Assembly: GCF_009720775.1 (NCBI RefSeq)
Contig: NZ_WNKW01000003.1
Span: 560,028-624,027, forward strand
Direction of reading: 5' to 3'
DNA: 64,000 bases
DNA from: Pseudoduganella danionis
GTDB taxonomy: Bacteria; Pseudomonadota; Gammaproteobacteria; Burkholderiales; Burkholderiaceae_D
Shown here: one piece after another, positions 22,274 through 31,331 of the stretch
Numbering within the stretch: position 1 is the stretch's first letter
How the letters are laid out: each line of letters begins with the position of its first letter
Notes under the pieces: generated by a model
Databases searched by the model: none
Told to the model about the DNA's origin: nothing
The model's input: only the letters and a program-made list of their open reading frames with translations
Translations under genes and position numbers: made by a program

Positions 22274-22325
22274 CCGATTGCTTCATGCTAGGTGGTTTTT
22301 ACCCATCCTAGCATGAAGCAATCGG
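22274..22325. repeat. Perfect 19-bp inverted repeat before the solute-binding gene
   Basis: Left arm ccgattgcttcatgctagg (22274-22292) and right arm cctagcatgaagcaatcgg (22307-22325) are exact reverse complements around a 14-base spacer. The element sits 3 bases before the minus-strand start codon at 22270. No T-run follows on either strand, so it is not an ordinary terminator. An operator or a translation-controlling hairpin in the 5' leader fits better (inference). Confidence 0.85.
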
Positions 22326-22405
22326 TTGCAAAATGACAAAATGTAAAATTTTTCGTTTAAAAGGTTAAATCTGGCACGTGCGTGGCTGCCCGTAGACGGG
22401 GCAGC

Positions 22406-23155
22406 CTAGAACTGCTCGTCGGCACGCAGGTAGCGCCACTGGCCCACGGGCAGATCGCCCAGTTTAACTTTGCCTATGCGGACCCGCTTCAGGCCCACTA
22501 CTTTCAGGCCTACCATGTCGCACATGCGGCGGATCTGGCGCTTCTTGCCTTCGCGCAGCGTAAAGCTGAGCTGGTCGTCATTCTGCCAGCGTACTTTGGC
22601 CGGCAACAGCGGTTTGCCGTCCATCCACAGGCCGTGGTTGAGTTTTTTCAGATCGCTGTCGGGCAGCTTACCGGGCTTGGTGTATTCCACCCGCACCAGA
22701 TATTCCTTGTCGACGTCGGTGGTTTCGCCTATCAGATGTTTGGCGACACGGCCATCCTGGGTCAGCACCAGCAGGCCGACGGAATCGATGTCGAGCCGGC
22801 CGGCTGGCACCAGCGAGCGCAGCTGGGTAGGGTGGAACATTTCCGGTGACGGGTCATCGGCCCAGTGGTTTTCCGGCTTGATCAGCGCCACGGCCGGGGT
22901 GTAGCCATCTTCGGCCTGACCACTGACATAGCCCATGGGTTTGTTGATCAGGATGGTGACGCGTTTCGACTGTTCGGCCGCAGCCTGACGTTCGACCGTC
23001 ACGCGCTGGCTGGGGTAGACCTTGCTACCGAGTTCGGAGACGACTTTGCCGTCCACGCGGACCCAGCCCCGCGCTATCCATTCGTCAGCTTCGCGGCGCG
23101 AGCACAGGCCCAGTTCGGACATGCGTTTGGACAGGCGGAGTAATTCTTCGGACAT
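22406..23155 (-). CDS. 23S rRNA pseudouridine synthase, RluF/RluB type
   Basis: 249 aa. An N-terminal S4 RNA-binding domain (about 5-55, RLSKRMSELGLCSRREADEW) is followed by the RsuA-family catalytic domain with GRLDIDSVGLLVLTQDG, Asp122 being the catalytic residue, and REGKKRQIRRMCDMVGLKV with LKRVRIGKVKLGDLPVGQWR near the end. The sequence looks closer to RluF than to RsuA, but the exact modified nucleotide cannot be fixed by eye, so no symbol is given. It lies 47 bp downstream of glnD on the same strand. Confidence 0.9.
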   Translation of the reverse strand: MSEELLRLSKRMSELGLCSRREADEWIARGWVRVDGKVVSELGSKVYPSQRVTVERQAAAEQSKRVTILINKPMGYVSGQAEDGYTPAVALIKPENHWADDPSPEMFHPTQLRSLVPAGRLDIDSVGLLVLTQDGRVAKHLIGETTDVDKEYLVRVEYTKPGKLPDSDLKKLNHGLWMDGKPLLPAKVRWQNDDQLSFTLREGKKRQIRRMCDMVGLKVVGLKRVRIGKVKLGDLPVGQWRYLRADEQF

Positions 23156-23202
23156 GATGCGTTTTCTTTATCTAATTTTTAGGGGGACAGCGGTGCTGTG
23201 GA

Positions 23203-25785
23203 TTAAACCTTGATGGCCTCGAGCAGATCGGTTTCGAGCTGGATCTGGTTGCGCGCCACATTCAGCGCGGGACCGTCGATCAGGAATACGTCTTCCACCC
23301 GTTCGCCCAGCGTCATCACCTTGGCCGTGTGCAGATTGATCTTGTACTTGGCCAGTACATTGGCGATCGAATACAGCAGGCCGGTGCGGTCATTGGCGGC
23401 AATGGACAGCAGGTAGTACTGGCCGCGTTCGTCGGGACGCAGATCGACGGTAGGCTGGATAGGGAAGTTGCGCGACAGCCGCGACAGCCGGCCGCGGCCC
23501 GGCGGCGGCAGCTCATCCACGCTGGTCAGCAGCGCGCACAGCTCATGCTCGATCAGGCTGATGATGTCGCGGTAGCTATTGGCGAAATTCTGCTCGGTCA
23601 CGAGGAAGGTGTCGAGCGCGTAGCCGTGGTGGGTGGTGTGGATCTTGGCATCGAGGATGCTGAAGTTCTTGCGGTCGAAATAGCTGCAGATGCGCGCGAA
23701 CAGGTCGGGCTGGTCCTTGATGTAGACGGCCACCTGCAAGCCCTCGCCGATAGGCGCGAGGCGGCATTTGACTACCGGCTTGTCGCTGTCGTAGCGGTCG
23801 TACAGCGCACGCGTCTGCCAGGCGATATCGGCGGCATCGTGGCGCAGGAAGTAGGCCATGTCGAGCTGCTTCCACAGTGCCGTATGGGCGTCGGGCGGCA
23901 GGCCGTACAGGCGCAGCGTGGCCAGCGCTTCCTGCTGGCGGTTTTTCAGTTCGCGGTCGGCGCTGTGCGGTTCGCCGCCCAGCACGCGCAGCGTCACGCG
24001 GTACAGGTCTTCCAGCAGCTTGCCCTTCCACGCATTCCAGACTTTCGGGCTGGTGCCGCGGATATCGGCCACCGTCAGCAGATACAGCGCCGTCAGATGG
24101 CGCTCGTCCTTGACCAGATTGGCGAACGCGGCAATCACGTCGGGATCGGACAAGTCCTGCTTCTGCGCCACCTGCGACATGGTCAGGTGCTGCTCCACCA
24201 TGAACACCACCAGCTCGGTGTCTTCCTCGCTCATGCCGTGTTCGCGGCAGAACTGTTCCGCGTCCACGGTGCCCAGTTTGGAGTGGTCGCCGCCGCGGCC
24301 CTTGGCGATATCGTGGAATAGCGCGCCCAGATACAGCAGCCACGGGGTGGGGAAGTTGGCCATTAGCTGGCTGCAGAACGGATATTCGTGCGCGTGTTCG
24401 GCCATGGCGAAGCGGCGCATATTGCGCACCACCATCAGGATGTGCTGGTCCACCGTGTAGACGTGGAACAGGTCGTGCTGCATCTGGCCGACGATCTTGC
24501 GGAAGTTGGGCAGGTAGCGGCCCAGGATGGACAAGTCGTTCATGCGGCGCAGCGCGTGCAGCAGGCCGACCGGCGCCTGCAGGATGCGCAGGAACAGCGC
24601 GTGGTTGCGCGGATCGGCGCGGAACTCGGCGTCGATCTTGAAGCGCTCGTGCCACAGTGCGCGCAGGGTGCGCGAAGTCATGCCGGTCAGCGACTGGCGT
24701 TCCGTCATCAGCGCAAACACTTCCAGCATGGCCGATGGCGTAGTGGCAAAGGTGTCGTCGTCGCTGATATCGATCAGGCCATCGACATTGTTGAAGCGCT
24801 CGTTGATGCGCACCGTCACGCCCGGTTTGGGGAACAGCCGTTCTTCGATGTTTTGCAGCAGGATCATGTTGAGCTGGGTCACCGTCTTGGCGGCCCAGTA
24901 GTAGCGCTGCATCAGGTATTCACTGGCGCGGCGCATATTGGCGCCGCTGCCCGTCGATTGCAGGCCCAGCGATTCGGCGATGGCCGTTTGCACATCGAAC
25001 ACCAAACGGTCTTCGCGCCGCTTGGCATGCAGGTGCAGGCGGATGCGGATGTCCTTGAAGGCGCGCTCCTTTTCCATCAACTGCTTGGCTTCGGTCTGGG
25101 TAATCAGGCCGCTGGTGGCCAGCGTGCGCCACGAATTGGCCACGCCGGCCGCTTTCACCATCCACAGAATCACCTGCAGGTCGCGCAGACCGCCCGGGCT
25201 TTCCTTGCAGTTCGGCTCCAGGCTGAAGGCCGTGTCTTCGTACTTGGCATGGCGCAGCCGCATTTCCAGCACTTTGGCGTGGTAGAAGGCGCGCGGGTCC
25301 ATGGCAGCGCGGTAGCGCTCTTGCAGCAGACCGAACAGCGGCAAATTACCGCAGATCAGGCGGGCTTCGAGCAGGCTGGTTTGTACCGTGATGTCGGCTG
25401 CCGATTCAGTCAGGCATTCGTCCACGGTGCGGATGCTGTGGCCGATTTCGAGACCCAGATCCCACAGCAGTTGCACCAGTTCTTCGAGTTTGGCCGTGGT
25501 TTCGGCGTCGGGCGCCTGCTCCAGCAGGATCAGCAGATCGACGTCGGACTGGGGGAATAGCTCGCCGCGACCATAACCGCCCACCCCGACCAGCGAGGTA
25601 TTTTCCGGCAGGCCTGCCTCGAACCATGCCGTGGTGAGCACGGCATCGACGCTCTGGCGCAGGCTGCGCAGCAGCTTCTCCGGCATGCCGTCGGCCTGGA
25701 AGCCAGCGATGATCTGCTGACGCTCATCTTTCAACTGGCGCTTCAGATGTTCGCGCAGTTCCTTCTTCATCGCTGGTGTGCTCAT
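23203..25785 (-). CDS. glnD: Bifunctional PII uridylyltransferase / uridylyl-removing enzyme
   Basis: 860 aa. It is the nitrogen sensor that uridylylates PII proteins at low glutamine and removes UMP at high glutamine. The nucleotidyltransferase domain has GVGGYGRGELFPQSDVDLL (about 66-84). The HD domain has LGALFHDIAKGRGGDHS (HD near residue 489). Two C-terminal ACT domains are seen in VAVYIKDQPDLFARICSYF and LSIAANDRTGLLYSIANVL. It lies 13 bp downstream of map on the minus strand. Confidence 0.97.
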   Translation of the reverse strand: MSTPAMKKELREHLKRQLKDERQQIIAGFQADGMPEKLLRSLRQSVDAVLTTAWFEAGLPENTSLVGVGGYGRGELFPQSDVDLLILLEQAPDAETTAKLEELVQLLWDLGLEIGHSIRTVDECLTESAADITVQTSLLEARLICGNLPLFGLLQERYRAAMDPRAFYHAKVLEMRLRHAKYEDTAFSLEPNCKESPGGLRDLQVILWMVKAAGVANSWRTLATSGLITQTEAKQLMEKERAFKDIRIRLHLHAKRREDRLVFDVQTAIAESLGLQSTGSGANMRRASEYLMQRYYWAAKTVTQLNMILLQNIEERLFPKPGVTVRINERFNNVDGLIDISDDDTFATTPSAMLEVFALMTERQSLTGMTSRTLRALWHERFKIDAEFRADPRNHALFLRILQAPVGLLHALRRMNDLSILGRYLPNFRKIVGQMQHDLFHVYTVDQHILMVVRNMRRFAMAEHAHEYPFCSQLMANFPTPWLLYLGALFHDIAKGRGGDHSKLGTVDAEQFCREHGMSEEDTELVVFMVEQHLTMSQVAQKQDLSDPDVIAAFANLVKDERHLTALYLLTVADIRGTSPKVWNAWKGKLLEDLYRVTLRVLGGEPHSADRELKNRQQEALATLRLYGLPPDAHTALWKQLDMAYFLRHDAADIAWQTRALYDRYDSDKPVVKCRLAPIGEGLQVAVYIKDQPDLFARICSYFDRKNFSILDAKIHTTHHGYALDTFLVTEQNFANSYRDIISLIEHELCALLTSVDELPPPGRGRLSRLSRNFPIQPTVDLRPDERGQYYLLSIAANDRTGLLYSIANVLAKYKINLHTAKVMTLGERVEDVFLIDGPALNVARNQIQLETDLLEAIKV

Positions 25786-25798
25786 CCGGGTAGATCGA

Positions 25799-26608
25799 TC
25801 AGGCGGCGTTGGTAATGAATGCGGGTGCTGGCAGGCTGCCGGCCGACAGGGTCAGCACTTCGTAGCCCGTGTCGGTGACGAGGATGGTGTGTTCCCACTG
25901 GGCCGACAGGCTGCGGTCCTTGGTTTTGATGGTCCAGCCGTCGCCCATTTCGCGGATTTCGCGCTTGCCTGCATTGATCATCGGTTCGATCGTGAAGATC
26001 ATGCCGGCCTGTAGTTGTTCGCCGGTGCCCGGTTTGCCGTAGTGCAGAACCTGCGGCTCCTCGTGGAAGATCTTGCCGATGCCGTGGCCGCAGAATTCGC
26101 GCACCACACTGTAGCCGGCTTTTTCCGCGTGCTGCTGGATCGCATGGCCGATGTCGCCCAGATAGGCGCCCGGCTTGACTTTGGCGATGCCCAGCCACAT
26201 GCATTCGTAAGTGATGTCGGACAGGCGCTTGGCCATGATGGACGGTTCGCCGATGAAGAACATGCGGCTGTTGTCGCCGTGGTAGCCATCCTTGATGACG
26301 GTGATGTCGAGGTTGACCACGTCGCCGTTCTTCAGCACTTTATCGCCGGGGATGCCGTGGCAGATCACGTCGTTGACGGAAGTGCAGATGGATTTCGGAT
26401 ACGGCGTGTAGCCGGGCGGGCAGTAGTTGAGCGGGGCCGGGATGGTGCCCTGCACATTGACCATGTATTCGTGGCACAGGCGGTCGATTTCGCCCGTGGT
26501 CACGCCGGCTTTGACGAAGGGCGTAATGTAGTCGAGCACTTCCGAGCCCAGGCGGCCCGCTACGCGCATGCCAGCGATGTCTTCGGCGGATTTGATGGAA
26601 ATAGGCAT
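25799..26608 (-). CDS. map: Type I methionine aminopeptidase
   Basis: 269 aa from the ATG at 26606-26608 (MPISIKSAEDIAGMRVAG). An upstream in-frame start at 26674 would add 22 non-family residues. It removes the initiator Met from new proteins. Metal ligands are in the DITVIKDGYHGDNSRMFFIG region, FCGHGIGKIFHEEP, MIFTIEPMI and the C-terminal EHTILVTDTG. In many bacteria map lies near rpsB, as here; the pair is divergent with a PEP-CTERM gene in between. It is probably cotranscribed with glnD. Confidence 0.97.
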   Translation of the reverse strand: MPISIKSAEDIAGMRVAGRLGSEVLDYITPFVKAGVTTGEIDRLCHEYMVNVQGTIPAPLNYCPPGYTPYPKSICTSVNDVICHGIPGDKVLKNGDVVNLDITVIKDGYHGDNSRMFFIGEPSIMAKRLSDITYECMWLGIAKVKPGAYLGDIGHAIQQHAEKAGYSVVREFCGHGIGKIFHEEPQVLHYGKPGTGEQLQAGMIFTIEPMINAGKREIREMGDGWTIKTKDRSLSAQWEHTILVTDTGYEVLTLSAGSLPAPAFITNAA

Positions 26609-26771
26609 AAGGTCACAATCTGCAAGGTAAACGGTCAAAAAGCAGGCGGCAGCCGGTATGGTCCGGCGCGGCATGCACGATGGTAAGGATTATAAACGAC
26701 GCAGCAGGGTGCTGTGCGCGGGCGGCTACCACCTGTTTGTGACGCCGGTTTGCCGCCCCTGTTGGTGCTGC

Positions 26772-27581
26772 CTAGCTACGCCGCTGACGGCGGCGCACGG
26801 CATAGCCTAGTACGGCGAGTCCGGCCAGCAGCATGGCCCAGCTATCCGCTTCCGGCACGGGGGTGGCCGGCAGGGTGGGGCCGCTATTGTCAGGATTGTC
26901 TTTTGGCCAATAGGGCCGGCGGCCGTACTGGCCGTCGCGGTCGCCGAAGTCGTTGCTGGCTTGTGCCTTGTCGGCCTGGGCCGCGGCATCGAGCACTTCG
27001 GCGACTTGGGCGTAGGCGCGGTCGCGTTCGCGTTCGAGTCGCGCAGCCTCGTCTAGCGGAATCTCTTCCAGTGGCGGCGCATCGGCCAGGCCAAGATCAC
27101 GCGCGTTCAGGCTGTCGCCCAGGACGCGTTCGGCGCTAGCGGGGGCAGCAGGTGGTGTCGTACGGGCAGTGCGGGTGCCGGGCAGGCGGGTGATGCGGCT
27201 GACATTGCCGCAGATGCGGGGCACCAGAATGCAGTGCTCGCCGACGCAATACACGGCCGCTGGTTCCTGACGGCGTTCCGACCATTTGCTGCGCGTTACG
27301 CTGGTGCATACGGAGGCTGCACCGAAATGCATGTCGCGGATGGTCGCTTCGTACTGGTTCTTTCCGACGATGGCATCGCGCGTGATGATGACCTGATCGT
27401 CGGATTGGTGTTCTTCCATGCGCCGCTTGAGCGTCTTGCGCACCTGCTCGGGGATGTCGGTATAGCGTTCGATGGCCGCGCTGGTGCTACCCGTGTACGG
27501 GTTGGCGCCCGGTCGGTCCCATGAACAGACGGGCTGGAACTGGGTGGCGGCAGCGAGGGCAACAGAAAGGAATATGGACAT
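26772..27581 (-). CDS. PEP-CTERM-type protein with MHFG motif
   Basis: 269 aa from the ATG at 27579-27581; an in-frame TTG at 27638 is less likely. The N-terminus (MSIFLSVALAAATQFQPVCSW) is a short hydrophobic stretch that may be a signal. The middle contains MHFGAASVC, several Cys, then a charged, Pro-rich region. The C-terminus TPVPEADSWAMLLAGLAVLG followed by YAVRRRQRRS is a variant PEP-CTERM sorting tail: PEA motif, one transmembrane helix, Arg cluster. Such tails are processed by exosortase, none of which is in the window. I recall a family named for the MHFG motif in related bacteria but cannot confirm membership here. Confidence 0.72.
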   Translation of the reverse strand: MSIFLSVALAAATQFQPVCSWDRPGANPYTGSTSAAIERYTDIPEQVRKTLKRRMEEHQSDDQVIITRDAIVGKNQYEATIRDMHFGAASVCTSVTRSKWSERRQEPAAVYCVGEHCILVPRICGNVSRITRLPGTRTARTTPPAAPASAERVLGDSLNARDLGLADAPPLEEIPLDEAARLERERDRAYAQVAEVLDAAAQADKAQASNDFGDRDGQYGRRPYWPKDNPDNSGPTLPATPVPEADSWAMLLAGLAVLGYAVRRRQRRS

Positions 27582-27785
27582 ATGGTTATCCGTGGCAGCA
27601 AATAATGCATCAAAGAACTTATTCTTAACAAGATGCAATTTAACTTTTCCGTATGATATTACAATTCGATAACCTTTGCAGAATTATTTAGATTCAATAT
27701 GTAACAGTTTCCTGCCGTCGATGCGGGTGATGGTTCGCTCTGGCCCGTAGCAGCGGCTTGCTAGGGCGCAGGGCTGCGCTGGCTA

Positions 27786-27815
27786 TTGCCTAAGTGGCTG
27801 TTTTCGGGCTAGAAT
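27786..27815 (+). promoter_or_regulatory. Promoter of rpsB
   Basis: -35 TTGCCT (27786-27791) and -10 TAGAAT (27810-27815), spacer 18 bp, about 135 bp upstream of the rpsB start. It leaves a long untranslated leader. Confidence 0.6.
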
Positions 27816-27822
27816 AGCGGGT

Positions 27823-27949
27823 TGCTTGAATTCCGTTCGGGCAATCAGATGTAAAGACAAGTTGTTTATTTTTAATAAAAGCGAATCCGGTCGACAAGGG
27901 TGCCTGTAAGGTGACTGATCGGATTCCAGACCCAACCCTGGAGTTAAAT
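27823..27949 (+). promoter_or_regulatory. rpsB leader RNA, candidate S2 autoregulatory region
   Basis: This is most of the 368-bp gene-free stretch 27582-27949; the rest holds only the rpsB promoter and AT-rich sequence before the PEP-CTERM gene. The leader can fold: GAATCCG (27883-27889) pairs with CGGATTC (27920-27926), and inner GTC/GAC can extend the stem. Ribosomal protein S2 is known to repress its own operon through the leader in E. coli and relatives. That the betaproteobacterial leader works the same way is inference. Confidence 0.4.
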
Positions 27950-28702
27950 ATGTCCGTAACTATGCGCGAAATGCTGGAAGCCGGTGTCCACTTTGGTCAC
28001 CAAACCCGTTTCTGGAACCCAAAGATGGCTCCGTTCATCTTCGGTCACCGCAACAAGATCCATATCATCAATCTGGAAAAGACGATGGGTATGTATCAAG
28101 AAGCGATGAAGCACGTGAAACAGGTAGCTGCTAACCGCGGCACCATCCTGATGGTAGGCACCAAGCGTCAAGCTCGTGAAATCATTGCTGCTGAAGCAGC
28201 ACGCGCAGGCGTTCCTTTCGTTGACCAGCGTTGGCTGGGCGGCATGCTGACCAACTTCAAAACCATCAAAACCTCGATCAAGCGTCTGAAAGACATGGAA
28301 GCTGCGATGCAAGACGGTTCGGTTGAGAAGCTGTCGAAAAAAGAAGCGCTGATGTTCCAACGCGAAATGGTTAAGCTGCAAAAATCGATCGGCGGCATCA
28401 AAGAGATGGGCGGCGTTCCTGACGCAATCTTCGTCGTGGACGTTGGCTACCACAAAGGCGCCATCACCGAAGCCGCGAAACTGGGCATCCCAGTGATCGG
28501 CGTGGTCGATACCAACCACTCGCCAGAAGGCGTGCAATTCGTCATTCCAGGTAACGATGACTCGTCCAAAGCCATCACTCTGTACGCTCGCGGCGTAGCA
28601 GATGCGATCCTGGAAGGCCGTGCTGCTGCCGGTAACGAAGTAGTTGAAATGGTTAAAGCTGCAGCTGGCGACGATTTCGTCGAAGTGAACGAACAGGCTT
28701 AA
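27950..28702 (+). CDS. rpsB: 30S ribosomal protein S2
   Basis: 250 aa from the ATG at 27950 after a GGAG site; an in-frame GTG at 27911 gives a non-family extension. The N-terminus [20 protein letters not shown] and the internal RDM-like [20 protein letters not shown] are diagnostic. S2 binds late in 30S assembly near the head-body junction. Codon use is distinctly more biased than in neighbouring genes, as expected for a highly expressed gene. It is followed by a hairpin and then tsf. Confidence 0.99.
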   Translation: MSVTMREMLEAGVHFGHQTRFWNPKMAPFIFGHRNKIHIINLEKTMGMYQEAMKHVKQVAANRGTILMVGTKRQAREIIAAEAARAGVPFVDQRWLGGMLTNFKTIKTSIKRLKDMEAAMQDGSVEKLSKKEALMFQREMVKLQKSIGGIKEMGGVPDAIFVVDVGYHKGAITEAAKLGIPVIGVVDTNHSPEGVQFVIPGNDDSSKAITLYARGVADAILEGRAAAGNEVVEMVKAAAGDDFVEVNEQA

Positions 28703-28724
28703 TTGTTCCTCACCAGGCTGTAAG

Positions 28725-28759
28725 GAAAAAGGGGTGGCCAACAGCTCCCCCTTTTTTTT
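28725..28759 (+). terminator. Intercistronic terminator/attenuator between rpsB and tsf
   Basis: A stem of AAAAAGGGG with CCCCCTTTTT around an ~11-base loop ends in a run of eight T, 22 bp after the rpsB stop. It probably stops part of the transcription and lowers tsf relative to rpsB, or separates the two; both views fit. Confidence 0.7.
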
Positions 28760-28827
28760 AACGTATTGGGTGGAGCCGGTAAAACCCGTTCCCCATCCCC
28801 CACGAATACCGAATACAGGAGAAACAC

Positions 28828-29739
28828 ATGGCAGCGATTACTGCAGCGATGGTAGGCGAACTGCGCGGCAAGACCGACGCACCAATGATGGAATGCAAAA
28901 AAGCTCTGACCGAGGCCGATGGCGACATGGCGCGTGCAGAAGAGATCCTGCGCGTCAAACTGGGCGGCAAGGCATCGAAAGCTTCGGCACGTATCACCGC
29001 TGAAGGCGTGGTAGCCACCCACATCGCCGGCGGCGTAGGCGCGCTGATCGAAGTCAACTCGGAAACCGACTTCGTTGCGAAAAACGACGACTTCCTGGCA
29101 CTGGCTGCTAACGCTGCCCGTCTGGTCGTAGAACACAACCCAGCTGACGTTGCCGCTCTGCTGGCACTGCCACTGGATGGCAAAACCCTGGACGAAGTCC
29201 GTTCGGCTCTGATCGGCAAGATCGGCGAGAACATGACCATCCGTCGCTTCCAGCGTTTCGAAACCACCGGCAAACTGGCTTCCTACCTGCACGGCTCGCG
29301 TATCGGCGTGATCGTCGACTTCGACGGCGCTGAAGAGCAAGTAGGTAAAGATGTAGCGATGCACATCGCTGCAATGAAACCAGTGGCTCTGTCGCAAGAC
29401 CAGGTTCCAGCAGAACTGATCGAGAAAGAGCGTTCGGTTGCTAAGCTGAAAGCTGACGAAGATGCTGCCAAAGCGGCAGCCGAAGGCAAGCCAGCTCAGT
29501 CGGCTGAAATCGTTGCTAAACGTCTGGAAGGTTCGGTACAGAAGTACCTGAAAGAAGTTTCGCTGCTGAACCAGGCTTTCGTGAAAAACGACAAGCAATC
29601 GATCGAGCAGATGCTGAAAGAAAAAGCCACCACCGTGAAAGCCTTCACGATGTTCGTGGTAGGTGAAGGCATCGAGAAGAAGGTTGATGACTTCGCTGCT
29701 GAAGTGGCCGCACAGATGGCCGCTTCCAAAGGAGCGTAA
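28828..29739 (+). CDS. tsf: Translation elongation factor Ts
   Basis: 303 aa. It is the guanine nucleotide exchange factor of EF-Tu. The N-terminal UBA-like domain and signature are visible ([33 protein letters not shown]). The core dimerisation region contains [18 protein letters not shown] good GGAG site precedes the ATG. It lies 125 bp after rpsB, and a terminator follows immediately. Confidence 0.99.
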   Translation: MAAITAAMVGELRGKTDAPMMECKKALTEADGDMARAEEILRVKLGGKASKASARITAEGVVATHIAGGVGALIEVNSETDFVAKNDDFLALAANAARLVVEHNPADVAALLALPLDGKTLDEVRSALIGKIGENMTIRRFQRFETTGKLASYLHGSRIGVIVDFDGAEEQVGKDVAMHIAAMKPVALSQDQVPAELIEKERSVAKLKADEDAAKAAAEGKPAQSAEIVAKRLEGSVQKYLKEVSLLNQAFVKNDKQSIEQMLKEKATTVKAFTMFVVGEGIEKKVDDFAAEVAAQMAASKGA

Positions 29740-29746
29740 TAAAAAG

Positions 29747-29774
29747 AAAACGGGCCGAGAGGCCCGTTTTTTTA
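29747..29774 (+). terminator. Rho-independent terminator after tsf
   Basis: Stem AACGGGCC / GGCCCGTT with loop GAGA, followed by seven T, 8 bp after the tsf stop codon. Confidence 0.9.
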
Positions 29775-29808
29775 AGCTGCCTTCCGTGAGGGCAGCCGCA
29801 GTAAATTG

Positions 29809-29836
29809 TTGTTCCCGGCGCCAGACTAGGTATCAT
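29809..29836 (+). promoter_or_regulatory. Putative promoter of pyrH
   Basis: TTGTTC (29809-29814) and TATCAT (29831-29836) with a 16-bp spacer, just below the tsf terminator and 50 bp before pyrH. The position is sensible, but the match is moderate. Confidence 0.4.
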
Positions 29837-29885
29837 AGGCGCCGGCAGCCTGACCCGAATAAACCCAACTTAGGAGCCCCGTCCC

Positions 29886-30602
29886 ATGTCCAAACCAGCC
29901 TACAAACGTGTCCTCCTCAAATTGTCCGGCGAAGCCCTGATGGGCGATGATGCCTACGGCATCAACCGCGGCACGATCGAGCGCATGGTCGCTGATGTGG
30001 CCGAGGTCGCAAAACTGGGCGTGGAACTGGCTATCGTGATTGGCGGCGGCAATATCTTCCGTGGCGTAGCGCCCGGCGCGCAGGGCATGGACCGTGCTAC
30101 GGCCGACTACATGGGCATGCTGGCCACCGTGATGAATGCACTGGCCCTGGCTGACGCCATGCGCCATGTGGGCATCACTGCCCGCGTGATGTCGGCAATC
30201 GGCATCGAGCAGGTAGTCGAGCCGTATGTGCGCCCGAAAGCGCTGCAATACCTGGAAGAAGGCAAAGTGGTGGTGTTCGCCGCCGGTACCGGCAACCCGT
30301 TCTTCACCACCGATACGGCGGCGTCGCTGCGCGGCTCGGAAGTGAGCGCGGAAATCGTGCTGAAGGCCACCAAGGTCGATGGCGTGTACTCGGCTGATCC
30401 AAAAAAGGATCCGAATGCCACGCTGTACAGCTCGATCTCGTTCGACGAAGCCATCGCCAAACACCTGCAAGTGATGGACGCCACCGCATTTGCGCTGTGC
30501 CGCGACCAGAAGCTGCCAATCAAAGTGTTCTCGATCACCAAGCCAGGCGCGCTGATGCGCGTCATCATGGGCGAGGAAGAGGGCACGCTGGTTCACGTTT
30601 AA
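29886..30602 (+). CDS. pyrH: UMP kinase
   Basis: 238 aa. It phosphorylates UMP to UDP and belongs to the amino acid kinase fold. Typical motifs: [19 protein letters not shown] at the N-terminus, IGGGNIFRG (nucleotide loop), [18 protein letters not shown], and [20 protein letters not shown]. It stands in the conserved rpsB-tsf-pyrH-frr order, 42 bp ahead of frr. Confidence 0.98.
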   Translation: MSKPAYKRVLLKLSGEALMGDDAYGINRGTIERMVADVAEVAKLGVELAIVIGGGNIFRGVAPGAQGMDRATADYMGMLATVMNALALADAMRHVGITARVMSAIGIEQVVEPYVRPKALQYLEEGKVVVFAAGTGNPFFTTDTAASLRGSEVSAEIVLKATKVDGVYSADPKKDPNATLYSSISFDEAIAKHLQVMDATAFALCRDQKLPIKVFSITKPGALMRVIMGEEEGTLVHV

Positions 30603-30644
30603 AGCCAACCGTTTATACTTAATACCGAACTCAGGAGAGCAGTA

Positions 30645-31205
30645 ATGTCCGTAGCTGACGTTAAGAAAAGTGCGCAGGAGCGCATGACCAAATCGCTGGA
30701 AACCCTGCGTGCCGATCTGGCCAAGGTGCGTACCGGCCGTGCCCACACGGGTATTCTGGACCACGTCACCGTCGATTACTACGGTAATCCGACCCCGATC
30801 AATCAGGTGGCCAACCTGACGCTGGTGGATGCCCGTACCATTGGCGTGCAGCCATTCGAAAAGAAAATGGCTGCCGCCATCGAAAAAGCCATCCGTGATG
30901 CCGATCTGGGCCTGAACCCGGCCGCGCAGGGCGATGTGATCCGTGTACCGACCCCGCCGCTGACCGAAGAGCGCCGCAAGGAAATGGTGAAACTGGTCAA
31001 GAGCGAAGCAGAAGATGCGAAAATCGCCGTGCGTAACATCCGCCGCGATGCCAATGAATCGCTGAAAAAGCTGGTGAAAGACAAGGCTATCTCGGAAGAC
31101 GACGAGCGTCGCGCCATCGATGACGTGCAGAAAGTCACCGACAAGTTCATCGCCGATGTCGACAAGATGGTGGCGGAGAAAGAGAAGGAAGTTCTGACCG
31201 TTTAA
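30645..31205 (+). CDS. frr: Ribosome recycling factor
   Basis: 186 aa, the standard length. Together with EF-G it splits the post-termination ribosome. The two-domain protein is recognisable from KTLETL-like [20 protein letters not shown], the central [15 protein letters not shown] and the C-terminal helix DADKMV-like [14 protein letters not shown]. It starts after AGGAGAG. A large terminator-like hairpin follows. Confidence 0.98.
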   Translation: MSVADVKKSAQERMTKSLETLRADLAKVRTGRAHTGILDHVTVDYYGNPTPINQVANLTLVDARTIGVQPFEKKMAAAIEKAIRDADLGLNPAAQGDVIRVPTPPLTEERRKEMVKLVKSEAEDAKIAVRNIRRDANESLKKLVKDKAISEDDERRAIDDVQKVTDKFIADVDKMVAEKEKEVLTV

Positions 31206-31212
31206 GCGTCAG

Positions 31213-31289
31213 CAAGGGCGCCAGCAGCGAGTCCGGGCCGGTGATGCGATCACTGGCTGCGGGCGCTCTGCTGGCGTCTTGTTTTTTTG
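31213..31289 (+). terminator. Terminator-like hairpin after frr
   Basis: A long stem (GCGCCAGCAGCG with CGCTCTGCTGGCGT, slightly bulged) encloses a second perfect stem (CCGGTGAT / ATCACTGG) and is followed by CTTG and seven T. It separates the translation genes from the envelope block that begins with uppS. Confidence 0.75.
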
Positions 31290-31331
31290 GGCTACACCTG
31301 CAATACTTAACACTTTGGCACTGCAGTTTTC

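Noticed and set aside
27911..27949. In-frame GTG upstream giving a 13-residue N-terminal extension of rpsB
   Set aside because: No Shine-Dalgarno and not family-like; the ATG at 27950 has GGAG and the standard S2 N-terminus.
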